From: Lachnospiraceae bacterium
GTDB taxonomy: Bacteria > Bacillota > Clostridia > Lachnospirales > Lachnospiraceae
Reading direction: 5' to 3'
Assembly (NCBI GenBank): GCA_017940415.1
Contig: JAGAYR010000042.1
Coordinates: 56,893-120,892, forward strand
Length of the DNA: 64,000 nt
In this document: piece by piece, positions 18,694-26,592 of the stretch
How the letters are laid out: every line of letters starts with the position of its first letter
Numbering within the stretch: position 1 is the first letter of the stretch
Position numbers and translations under genes: made by a program
Notes under the pieces: model-generated
Told to the model about the DNA's origin: nothing
Databases searched by the model: none
What the model saw: only the letters and a program-made list of their open reading frames with translations

Positions 18694-20673
18694 TTATATA
18701 CCGACTATTTTTCTACATCCCTCGTATGTTGTCAAGAAATAACCGCCATATATAAGCACCATTATGAACAGAGAAAGTGCGATGCCCTGTGCCATGTTGA
18801 TCATGCCGATGGCATTCATGAATCCTTTGACAAATCTTACTCCGAAAAACGTATCGATGATTGCAAGTGCAAGAGGGAACATGAAGAAAGAAAACACTCT
18901 TGTAAACAATGCTTTTTTCCTGTCATGTGTGCTTGCTCCGATATTTTTGAGGATCGTAAAATGCGAAGCTGAGTCTATGGAATCGGAAAGCATCTTAAGT
19001 CCGATGATGGCTGCGCTCGATATTACGAATACGATACCGAGATACAGAACAACAAACACGATTATAACCGTCATGCCGATGCTGCTTGATCTGATCTCGT
19101 TTTTGGTGGTGTAGAAAACATCATCCTCAAGCTCGCTCAATACGGATTCCGCACTTGCTCCGGCTTCTTCGCTTGCGTAATTGGCTGCTATGAAACTACT
19201 GACCTGCTCAAGTCCGCATTCAGGTGAAGCAAGCACTCTGTCCGGCAAAATAACTATTCCCAGGTTTGCCTCCATTCCAGACATAAGCACACATTCGGGA
19301 ATGACATGATCGTATGCGGGAGATAGTTCTGCGCCGGATACTTTCAATTTATTACCGTCCCTGAGGGCACCGTTTACTATTTCGCCCATCAAATCGAAAT
19401 CCAGAATGAATGCATACTGATCATCATTCATTTCAATTCTGTCACGGCCATACATATCCTCTATGAGGTTATATTCGGACAGACTCATTACTCCAACCAT
19501 GGAATCCCATTCTGCCATTCTGAATGTTTCGGAAGCTTCCTCAATATGATTTCCCAGAAGAGTCCTCAACGTCACCTCTTCTTCCTTATAAATCGGAATC
19601 ATCAGATGATCGGACGACCACTCATCCATGGGAATATCATGCTCTTCAAAAAAGCTGTCCGGCTCCAATGAGAACAGATCCATAGTTATATCCACGGGAG
19701 TATGATTACCGAGTCTTGCATTGAAATAATTCCTGATGGAAAACCCGGTGGAGAAAAACAAAAGTGCAAGGAATAAGAGCAGTGATATGACCGCCATTGA
19801 AATTGATGAAGTGTTGACTCCTGCGGTGAACTGTCTTACCACGAAAGCATTAAGTCCCTTCGTATAAAACTTTCTGCATGAGGAACCTGCCTTCTGTAAG
19901 AATCCGCCGGCCGAGCGGAAGAACAAAAATGTGCATACAAATCCCATGACAACACATATGAGAAAAGCTTTAATGGTAAGGTTTTCGCCGTCAAATCCCA
20001 CACGGATCCAGGCATACACAAGACCGACGATTGAAATCGCAAACAGAGCCAGAGAAGCGGATGAATTTTTGAGCACTTCCTTCTCACTCTTTTTCGATGC
20101 GGTAAGAAGATCTATAAGTTTATTCTTCTTAACGGATCTTTTGTTGAGGAGGAATACTACTATATAAATTCCGATAAAACAAAGAAGAGTTTTTTCAAGA
20201 GCCTGAACCGATATGTCGAATTTAAAATCGGACAGATCCATCATAAACATCTTGGCCACAATAACCGACAGGCACTGTGATGCCACCATGCCCAGAAGTA
20301 TTCCGATAACAAGAGAGAAGAATCCCACTATACAGGTTTCGTACAAAAGAATCCTTGCAACCTTTGAAGAATTCATTCCAAGGAGCATGTAAATTCCGAA
20401 TTCTTTTTTACGTCTCTTGATCAGGAAATTGTTGGCGTATATTATGAGCAGTCCGAATATGATTACAACCGCAACCGATACCATTCCGATGACGGTTACA
20501 AAATTATCAACCGCAGTGTTGGAAGAACACATGGCTTTCTTCATGATACCCTGAGTTCCAACGGCGTTGAACATGTAGAAGATTGTCACGCCAAGTATCA
20601 GAGTGAAGAAATATATGGAATAGTCGCTGCGGCTTTTTTTGATATTTTTGAGCGCTATATCAAACGATCTCAT
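18694..20673 (-). CDS. BceB-type ABC transporter permease (FtsX-like)
   Basis: Membrane component of a peptide-antibiotic resistance/sensing exporter. It has 659 aa, about 10 hydrophobic segments, and a large extracellular domain (about 310-525) between TM7 and TM8, the hallmark of BceB proteins. Two FtsX-like regions flank it. The start is taken as the ATG reading MRSFDIALKN, which lies 8 bases after GGAGG; a GTG three codons earlier overlaps that ribosome site. The reading frame overlaps the end of the ATPase gene by 14 bp. Confidence 0.93.
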   Translation of the reverse strand: MRSFDIALKNIKKSRSDYSIYFFTLILGVTIFYMFNAVGTQGIMKKAMCSSNTAVDNFVTVIGMVSVAVVIIFGLLIIYANNFLIKRRKKEFGIYMLLGMNSSKVARILLYETCIVGFFSLVIGILLGMVASQCLSVIVAKMFMMDLSDFKFDISVQALEKTLLCFIGIYIVVFLLNKRSVKKNKLIDLLTASKKSEKEVLKNSSASLALFAISIVGLVYAWIRVGFDGENLTIKAFLICVVMGFVCTFLFFRSAGGFLQKAGSSCRKFYTKGLNAFVVRQFTAGVNTSSISMAVISLLLFLALLFFSTGFSIRNYFNARLGNHTPVDITMDLFSLEPDSFFEEHDIPMDEWSSDHLMIPIYKEEEVTLRTLLGNHIEEASETFRMAEWDSMVGVMSLSEYNLIEDMYGRDRIEMNDDQYAFILDFDLMGEIVNGALRDGNKLKVSGAELSPAYDHVIPECVLMSGMEANLGIVILPDRVLASPECGLEQVSSFIAANYASEEAGASAESVLSELEDDVFYTTKNEIRSSSIGMTVIIVFVVLYLGIVFVISSAAIIGLKMLSDSIDSASHFTILKNIGASTHDRKKALFTRVFSFFMFPLALAIIDTFFGVRFVKGFMNAIGMINMAQGIALSLFIMVLIYGGYFLTTYEGCRKIVGI

Positions 20674-21430
20674 CAAGTTCACCTCCGAGAACCGTAGTCA
20701 CATCAACTATCCTTCTGAAGAAATCCTTTCTGGTCTCATTTTCATCTTTGACGATCTCAGTAAAGATCTTACCGTCCTTGATAAAAAGAATACGTCCGGC
20801 ATAGCTTGCGGAAAATGTATCGTGGGTAACCATGAGGATGGTGGAATGTCTCTCGGTGTTTAATTTACCCAGGCTTTCCATAAGAGCTTTTGATGATTTG
20901 GAATCCAGTGCGCCGGTGGGCTCGTCCGCAAGAACAAGCTCCGGATCGGTAACAACGGCTCTGGCCGCAGCAACTCGCTGCTTTTGTCCGCCGCTCATCT
21001 CATAGGGAAATTTATCAAGAATTTCAGAAATACCGAGAAGCTTCGCGATATCTTCTATCTTCACATCGATCTTAGAAAGTTCCTCTCCTCTTACGGAAAG
21101 AGCAAGAGCTATATTTTCACGTGCGGTCATGGTATCGAGGAGATTGAAATCCTGGAAAATAAAACCGAGACACTCGGCGCGGAATCTGTCCAGATCTTTA
21201 CCCTTAAGAGTTGCGATGTTTTTATCTTTTATAAGAACTCTTCCGGCAGAAAGTGTATCTATAGTGGAAATGCAATTAAGAAGCGTTGTCTTACCGCTTC
21301 CGCTGGCCCCCATGATACCTACAAATTCTCCTTCGCTTACGGAAAAGCTTAAGTCATTTAATGCAGGTGAGATGTTTCCTTTGTTTCCGTAATATTTCTC
21401 TGCGTTCTGAACTTCCAGGATAACTGACAT
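20660..21430 (-). CDS. BceA-type ABC transporter ATP-binding protein
   Basis: ATPase of 256 aa driving the adjacent permease. Walker A GASGSGKTT, Q-loop FIFQDFNLL, signature MSGGQKQR, Walker B LVLADEPTGALD and the switch His in MVTHD are all intact. It has GGAGGAA upstream of the ATG and is the first gene of the four-gene Bce-type module. Family members confer resistance to bacitracin, lantibiotics or similar cell-wall-active peptides; the ligand here is unknown. Confidence 0.96.
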   Translation of the reverse strand: MSVILEVQNAEKYYGNKGNISPALNDLSFSVSEGEFVGIMGASGSGKTTLLNCISTIDTLSAGRVLIKDKNIATLKGKDLDRFRAECLGFIFQDFNLLDTMTARENIALALSVRGEELSKIDVKIEDIAKLLGISEILDKFPYEMSGGQKQRVAAARAVVTDPELVLADEPTGALDSKSSKALMESLGKLNTERHSTILMVTHDTFSASYAGRILFIKDGKIFTEIVKDENETRKDFFRRIVDVTTVLGGELDEIV

Positions 21431-21447
21431 TTATTCCTCCAAATACC

Positions 21448-21472
21448 GGCCTGCCGTATTTAACGGCAGGCC
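21448..21472. terminator. Stem-loop between the DUF4003 gene and the Bce-type module
   Basis: A perfect 10-bp stem (GGCCTGCCGT with ACGGCAGGCC) and 5-base loop just past the DUF4003 stop codon. There is no long T-run on the minus strand, so termination may be partial and some read-through into the ATPase gene is possible. Confidence 0.6.
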
Positions 21473-21488
21473 TGCAATTAATTACTTA

Positions 21489-22469
21489 TTAGTGGGAAGA
21501 GCTTGTTGCGGCACTCGTTGCTACAACAACAAGCATTACTTCCATCGCGATGATGGTCTGAAGAGTCTCTACAATGATGGGATCCTTGATTCCTTTGCCT
21601 GCATATCCTTCGCAATCAGCTACGATAAGAGCCGCAAACATCAGTCTGTCGGATTTGCCCATAATGGACATTCCCATACCCTTCTGACTTGCAAGATATC
21701 TTTCGGTTTCACAGATTTCCTTTACGAGAGTTTCGGAATCTTTGTCGCTTCCGATAAGAGCACCGAGAGAAGCAAGTCCGTACTCTCTGCTGTATTTTCT
21801 GTGATTTGCCTTGAAAGTATCATAGATCTCAATAACCTTGCCTGCCTTCTCTGCGGGAGTTCCTTCCTGAAGAGTAAGAACCTCTGCAAGTCCCTGTACA
21901 GAATCGGAATTGCCCTTGAAGCGGGTCTTTAAGATCTTGTAGTTTTCTTCAAGCTCTGCAGCGATATCCTCTACACTTCTGTCAGTCATTGCAAGGCTGA
22001 TTGCAAGAGGCATATCATCTCTTCCGGTAAGTACGGGATGATCCTTCTTCATTGTTTTCAGGATCTTATTGAATTTATCTACTATCTCATCCGCATCGTT
22101 CTGACGGCCTGCATCTACGATATTGGCTGCAGCAACGACCATGAAAGAATCAGACATGATGCGGCCTTTCTTAATCTTACCATAAACGGAAACCACATCT
22201 TTGATATACTTCTCGGGATCTGCGGAAAGAGCCATCTTGCTTACGATGAAGAGTCTGTCGCCGCTTCTGAAGGGAGAAAATACTCCGGTATTCTTCTTGA
22301 GAACCTTAAGGCTGTTCTTCATTGCATCAATATCGGCTTCCTTATTTTCCATGGTATATACCATTCCGGAAAGTACGCTCATAAGATGATAATCCCATAC
22401 GAATTTCTTATGGATCAGATTCTTATTGGAAGCAAACAGTTCTACTTTTCTCATTACATTTTCAGTCAT
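21489..22469 (-). CDS. DUF4003 family protein
   Basis: Protein of 326 aa of unknown function, matching the DUF4003 pattern seen in Firmicutes. It is mostly alpha-helical, has no signal peptide, and ends with a hydrophobic stretch (about residues 300-320) followed by a Ser/Thr-rich tail. Motifs such as FSPFRSGDRLFI and DRLMFAALIVA are typical of the family by recollection. AAGGAG precedes the ATG. It follows a 109-aa hypothetical gene by 23 bp and is separated from the Bce-type genes only by a stem-loop, so co-expression with that module is possible. Confidence 0.75.
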   Translation of the reverse strand: MTENVMRKVELFASNKNLIHKKFVWDYHLMSVLSGMVYTMENKEADIDAMKNSLKVLKKNTGVFSPFRSGDRLFIVSKMALSADPEKYIKDVVSVYGKIKKGRIMSDSFMVVAAANIVDAGRQNDADEIVDKFNKILKTMKKDHPVLTGRDDMPLAISLAMTDRSVEDIAAELEENYKILKTRFKGNSDSVQGLAEVLTLQEGTPAEKAGKVIEIYDTFKANHRKYSREYGLASLGALIGSDKDSETLVKEICETERYLASQKGMGMSIMGKSDRLMFAALIVADCEGYAGKGIKDPIIVETLQTIIAMEVMLVVVATSAATSSSH

Positions 22470-22492
22470 CTTAAGTTCTCCTTTAAAAAAAA

Positions 22493-22822
22493 TCAGTTGA
22501 TAGGAAATGCCGGCATTAACCAGATCATTCTGTATGCAATCCTGCGGATCAGGCTGTCGCCGCCGTCTTCAAGATCCACTCCGTCCGAAGCGCTTCTTAA
22601 GATCTTCTTGAAAAGATCTGTTTCGCTGAGCTTCCCCGGAACAAATCTGAAATTGTAGAAGACATATGCGTGTGCGAAGATTTCGCACGAAAGCTGACTT
22701 TCGGTCATACCGTCGATTCTTCCGGATTCGAGAAGCTTTTCGGCAATAACCTTGCATCCTCTTCTTCCGTATAATCTCTCGTTCATCGGTATTCTTAATG
22801 TCTTTTTCTTAATGCTCATCAT
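22493..22822 (-). CDS. Hypothetical protein, 109 aa, upstream of the DUF4003 gene
   Basis: Not recognised. It is a basic, mixed alpha protein with a hydrophobic C-terminal segment (IAYRMIWLMPAFPIN) and no signal peptide. Two adjacent ATG codons are available after AGGGGA; either could be used. The 23-bp spacing and the shared direction put it in an operon with the DUF4003 gene. A long inverted repeat about 75-105 bp upstream may control both. Confidence 0.6.
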   Translation of the reverse strand: MMSIKKKTLRIPMNERLYGRRGCKVIAEKLLESGRIDGMTESQLSCEIFAHAYVFYNFRFVPGKLSETDLFKKILRSASDGVDLEDGGDSLIRRIAYRMIWLMPAFPIN

Positions 22823-22895
22823 TTTGTTCCCCTATCTCCCTTTCGGTGATCTTAGAATACCAATATGTGAGCTTCGGATACATCGAAATACCTTA

Positions 22896-22925
22896 CAGTA
22901 ACCTTACATTCTTGTAAGGTTACTG
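22896..22925. repeat. 13-bp-arm palindrome, operator-like
   Basis: CAGTAACCTTACA and its exact complement are separated by TTCT. A further CCTTACA direct copy lies just outside at 22891-22897. The ACCTTAC/GTAAGGT core resembles MerR-family operators. It is upstream of the 109-aa gene, but no promoter could be placed confidently around it. Confidence 0.55.
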
Positions 22926-22944
22926 AGACAATGGATAAAACAAT

Positions 22945-22993
22945 GGGGACGGTTCCTTTTGGCAATGAATCTTTGCCAAAAGAAACCGTCCCC
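22945..22993. repeat. GGGGACGGTTCC hairpin element, copy 1 (3' of prs)
   Basis: Two 21-base arms pair with one mismatch around a 7-base loop. The stem base is GGGGACGGTT/AACCGTCCCC and the loop begins TGAAT. It lies just past the prs stop codon and likely serves as its terminator. A second element with the same base and loop but a different middle stem is found near 40.37 kb. Confidence 0.85.
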
Positions 22994-23016
22994 TTCGCTT
23001 TATTTGTATTATTTTA

Positions 23017-24213
23017 TTATTCAGACATCTCAAGTTCGCCTGAATTGTATCTGCGAACGATGCTCTGGATCCTCTCATTGGGATTGAGGAGATCGGAGAT
23101 TGATGAATCGTGATTGAGAGTATCGATAATATATGCGATATACTTGCTCAGATCACAGCTGATGTACCACTCCTTCTTAAGAAGCTCGGGAGTCTGGTAG
23201 ATCAGGTTGGTAGTAAGGACTCTTGAGATAAGTCCCTTCTCGTAAGCTTCGTCGAATCTTGACAGCCCTCCGGTGAAAAGACCGAAGGTAGCAAATACGA
23301 AGATATTTCCCGCATTTCTCTTCTTGAGCTCTGCGGCAACCTCGAGAACGGAATCTCCGGATGAGATCATGTCGTCGATGATGATCATATCCTTGCCGGC
23401 AACGTCGCTTCCCAGGAACTCATGAGAGATAATGGGATTTCTGCCGTTTACGATCCTTCTGTAATCACGTCTCTTATAGAACATACCCATATCAAGTCCG
23501 AGAACGTTTGCGATATAGATGGCTCTTCTCATTCCGCCTTCATCGGGGGAAATTACCATCATATGATCCGCATCGATCTTGAGTCCCTTAACATGCTTAA
23601 GGAGACCTTTAATGAACTGATAAGGAGTCTGAACGGTCTCGAATCCGCTCAGAGGAATAGCATTCTGTACTCTGGGCTCGTGAGCATCGAAGGTGATGAT
23701 ATTATCGACACCCATACGTACCAGCTCCTGAAGAGCGATGGCACAGTCCAGTGACTCTCTGGAAGTACGTCTGTCCTGACGGCTCTCATAGAGGAAAGGC
23801 ATGATAACGGTGATTCTTCTTGCCTTACCGCCTACGGCTGCGATGATTCTCTTAAGATCCTGATAGTGATCATCGGGGGACATGTGATTCTCATGTCCGC
23901 AAAGTGAATAAGTCTCGGAATAGTTAAGGACATCCACGAGGATGTAGAGATCTGCACCTCTTACGGATTCAAGGATCTCACCTTTTCCTTCACCGGATCC
24001 GAATCTGGGTACTCTTGCTTTAAGAAGATACGAGTCTCTCTGATATCCCGAAAAAGCAAGCGATCCTTTGTGTTCGCTCTCTCTTTCGAAACGCCACTTG
24101 ACCAGATATGAATCAACTTTCTGGGCAAGATTCCTGCAACCGTCGAGGGAAATGATCCCCAAACTTCCTACAGGAATGCTTTCAAGATTTCTTTTCTCTT
24201 CACGCTTGGGCAT
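23017..24213 (-). CDS. prs: Ribose-phosphate pyrophosphokinase (PRPP synthetase)
   Basis: Makes PRPP from ribose-5-phosphate and ATP for nucleotide and amino-acid synthesis. At 398 aa it belongs to the longer clostridial form rather than the about 315-aa standard one. Recognisable blocks are MPFLYESRQDRR, FDAHEPRVQNAI and the PRPP-binding loop DMIIIDDMISSGDS. The start is the ATG after CAGGAGAA; a longer reading would overlap the dnaI gene. It is the last gene of dnaD-dnaI-prs. The upp gene elsewhere in the window uses its product. Confidence 0.94.
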   Translation of the reverse strand: MPKREEKRNLESIPVGSLGIISLDGCRNLAQKVDSYLVKWRFERESEHKGSLAFSGYQRDSYLLKARVPRFGSGEGKGEILESVRGADLYILVDVLNYSETYSLCGHENHMSPDDHYQDLKRIIAAVGGKARRITVIMPFLYESRQDRRTSRESLDCAIALQELVRMGVDNIITFDAHEPRVQNAIPLSGFETVQTPYQFIKGLLKHVKGLKIDADHMMVISPDEGGMRRAIYIANVLGLDMGMFYKRRDYRRIVNGRNPIISHEFLGSDVAGKDMIIIDDMISSGDSVLEVAAELKKRNAGNIFVFATFGLFTGGLSRFDEAYEKGLISRVLTTNLIYQTPELLKKEWYISCDLSKYIAYIIDTLNHDSSISDLLNPNERIQSIVRRYNSGELEMSE

Positions 24214-24227
24214 AATATATTCTCCTG

Positions 24228-25193
24228 TCATAAAACGTTCCGGAGATCCGGACCGTATAATCTCAAGACATCATATGATCCCGTTATTCTCGAAAATACC
24301 CTGTCCGAATAACGGTCTCTGAGCTGGGAGAGCTCCAGATTGGTGGATATTATCACCGATCTTCTGGAATTGTATCTCTCGGTTATGATCGAAAAAAGTT
24401 CCGTTCCCACAAAAGAATTCGTCATCTCGGTGCCCAGATCGTCTATGATCAGAAGATCGCAGTCATAGATCCTCTCCCTTACTGCAGCGACTTCGGGAAG
24501 CTTTTCCCTTGAAAACTGCGCCTCTGCCAGTGTATCAAAGAGAGTCTTGGCACTCATATATACTACGCTGTGGTATGAAGCAAGAAGATCCGATGCTATA
24601 CAACAGCTCAGGAACGATTTGCCGGTACCTACTGTACCACAAAAAAGGATATTTCGGTAGTCCGTATCAAAAGTATCGATAAAACCCCTGCAATATTCTA
24701 CGGCTTTGACAAAGTGATCCTTGGTCTCTTCATCAAAAACATCCGTACGCATCACGGAAAAGTTGTTGTTCTTAAGGAGTGAGGCCATGCCGGACTGCTC
24801 GAGCAGTATCTCCGACTCCCTTTTCCTGAAACATTTACATTTTTCAGCAGGCCCGTCAGATTTTACGATAAATCCCGTATCTTTGCAATAAGGACATGTA
24901 TAAATCCTGTCGGCATAGGCAGGATCCACGCCTGCTGCCTTTATGAGAGTTTCCCTCTCAGCCCTTTCTAAAGCAAGCTTATTCTCATAACCTGTCTCAT
25001 CGTTTCCTTTGAGGGCCGCCAAAGCTTTTTCCGTGAGAATATCCATTATCCTCTGATCGGATTCTTTGAGCTCGGGATGCTCGGAATAGACCTTTTTAAG
25101 CCTTTCATCTCGGATCTGCTCGTTTTCGATCCTTATGCTGCTGTATTCTTCCTGCAACCTTTCAAAGGCTCCGTTCTGAAGTGCCATCCCCAA
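24228..25193 (-). CDS. dnaI: DnaI/DnaC-type helicase loader
   Basis: AAA+ ATPase of 321 aa that loads the DnaB helicase at origins and forks. The N-terminal part is helical with a zinc-type cluster CPYCKDTGF...CKCF (about 99-120); the C-terminal ATPase has Walker A CGTVGTGKSF, Walker B LLIIDDLGTE and sensor 1 ISTNLE. The gene lies 8 bp after the dnaD-like gene and ends just before prs. Its helicase partner dnaB is in this window at 53.8-55.1 kb. Confidence 0.92.
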   Translation of the reverse strand: MGMALQNGAFERLQEEYSSIRIENEQIRDERLKKVYSEHPELKESDQRIMDILTEKALAALKGNDETGYENKLALERAERETLIKAAGVDPAYADRIYTCPYCKDTGFIVKSDGPAEKCKCFRKRESEILLEQSGMASLLKNNNFSVMRTDVFDEETKDHFVKAVEYCRGFIDTFDTDYRNILFCGTVGTGKSFLSCCIASDLLASYHSVVYMSAKTLFDTLAEAQFSREKLPEVAAVRERIYDCDLLIIDDLGTEMTNSFVGTELFSIITERYNSRRSVIISTNLELSQLRDRYSDRVFSRITGSYDVLRLYGPDLRNVL

Positions 25194-25201
25194 ACTCCGT
25201 T

Positions 25202-26323
25202 TCAGTTCTTGATAAGCTTTTTCTCAAGTTCCTTAAAATCTATGTCCGTTCTCTGAGAGAATCTGTTAAATCTGTTGGTGGAATTATCTCCGGCTCCGGG
25301 TCCCTTTATGACCACGGGGTTCTTCTCGGCCGCAGCTTCGAATGCTTTGTCCAGATCTTCCACATCTCCGAGACTTCCTACGCCCTTATCCTTCCAGTTC
25401 TTCAGGATCTTATCGGCATATTGGAAACGGTTCTTCTCCGTAGCCATTACGGTCCTGTCACAGGCCTCCAGAATGATCTCATCGGAAAATCCGTATTCAT
25501 CGGTCCATTTTGTTATATAAGAGACTTCTTTGTCGGTAGGGGTATTACCCGTCTTACCGAGCTGTCTCATGATGTCGTAGACTTTTCTGTCATATCTTCC
25601 GGGAGCGTTTTCCGCTTCCTGAGGAGTGGTTATACCGCGCTCTTTCCAGGATATGGCAACCTTTTCAATATATCTGAAATCGGACTTATTTCTTGAAGCA
25701 CAAGTTTGGAGGAGGTGATCGAAAAGTTCGTCCGAAAAACCGAGTTCATCGCAGATATAAATTATGGTGCCGATATCCGAAGGTGAAAGAGGCTTCTTCC
25801 TGTATTCCTCGGCGAGATAGAAAATATCTATTCCGCTATCGGAAGCGGTTCGGGATGATTTAAAATCCCTTACCATGGAAGGGGTATAAGAAGGCTTTAC
25901 GGGTATCACTGCAGCCTTGTTCTCGGCCTCTGTGTTACTTTCCGCAGCCTTTCGTTCTGTTTCGCTGAATACTTTGGGCGACTGAAGGTTGTGAGTTGAC
26001 TCCACCGAAGGAGATACACTGTCACTTCTGCACAGATTCTTCAGATGTATGCCGCAGAGGTTTCCGTCCCCGTCATAATCCAGTTCCATTAAACCTTTGC
26101 TCTGCCAGTACTTAAATGCTCTGAGTACATCTTTTTCGGTATAGTTGAACCTGTCGGCTATATCGGATACGGATGTTTCGAGATTTGCACTCATCATGCG
26201 CACGGTATAGAGATATACCTTAAGCTGCGCATCATTTGCATCTGTCATGTACTCGTCGATGAACCTGTTTGAAAGGATCGTCGCATTTATGTAGCTGTCC
26301 TGATAAATTGTTAACTGTGACAA
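25202..26323 (-). CDS. DnaD-domain replication initiation protein
   Basis: Primosome-type protein of about 373 aa. The N-terminal winged-helix region (FIDEYM..., SDIADRFNYTEKDVLRAFKYWQSKGL) is DnaD-like, and two DnaD C-terminal domains follow (about 180-255 and 275-345, each with a Y/W....GI/K pattern such as WKERGITT and WKDKGVGS). The start is placed at a TTG preceded by GGGGG at 8 bases, giving LSQLTIYQDSY; a further in-frame GTG 48 bp upstream has no ribosome site and lies too close to a likely -10 box (TATAAG). It precedes dnaI by 8 bp, a natural pairing. Confidence 0.85.
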   Translation of the reverse strand: MSQLTIYQDSYINATILSNRFIDEYMTDANDAQLKVYLYTVRMMSANLETSVSDIADRFNYTEKDVLRAFKYWQSKGLMELDYDGDGNLCGIHLKNLCRSDSVSPSVESTHNLQSPKVFSETERKAAESNTEAENKAAVIPVKPSYTPSMVRDFKSSRTASDSGIDIFYLAEEYRKKPLSPSDIGTIIYICDELGFSDELFDHLLQTCASRNKSDFRYIEKVAISWKERGITTPQEAENAPGRYDRKVYDIMRQLGKTGNTPTDKEVSYITKWTDEYGFSDEIILEACDRTVMATEKNRFQYADKILKNWKDKGVGSLGDVEDLDKAFEAAAEKNPVVIKGPGAGDNSTNRFNRFSQRTDIDFKELEKKLIKN

Positions 26324-26456
26324 AAAAGTGACCCCCGTTCGCCGCCTGATCCAAATCAGCGGTAATACCACTTATATCACAAAGGGTCCTTCAGCAAAAT
26401 GGACAAAATGACGATTTATCAGAAAGCATGCGGTTTTCAGGGTTAGCCACAAAATC

Positions 26457-26483
26457 GGTGGATTTGGTGGATAAGGTGGATAA
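26457..26483 (-). repeat. Three tandem 9-mers resembling DnaA boxes
   Basis: On the minus strand TTATCCACC, TTATCCACC and AAATCCACC follow each other without spacing. They differ from the DnaA box TTATCCACA mainly in the last base. A further ATATCCACA is at 26517-26525. The cluster lies about 135 bp upstream of the dnaD-dnaI-prs start. Confidence 0.5.
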
Positions 26484-26538
26484 CAGGTGTAAGGTCCGCA
26501 TGGATACTGGATTCAGATATCCACAAAATAATTAAATA

Positions 26539-26581
26539 ATCCACGGTATTTTCAACCCGTCAGGATCGAAATACCGTGGAT
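26539..26581 (-). terminator. Terminator of murC
   Basis: A perfect 13-bp stem (ATCCACGGTATTT and its complement) with a 17-base loop, followed on the minus strand by TATTTAATTATTTTG. It lies directly after murC. Confidence 0.75.
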
Positions 26582-26592
26582 ATGTGGAAAGA

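Noticed and set aside
20660-20682. GTG start for the BceB-type permease three codons upstream
   Set aside because: The GTG overlaps the GGAGG ribosome site itself; the ATG downstream has proper 8-base spacing.
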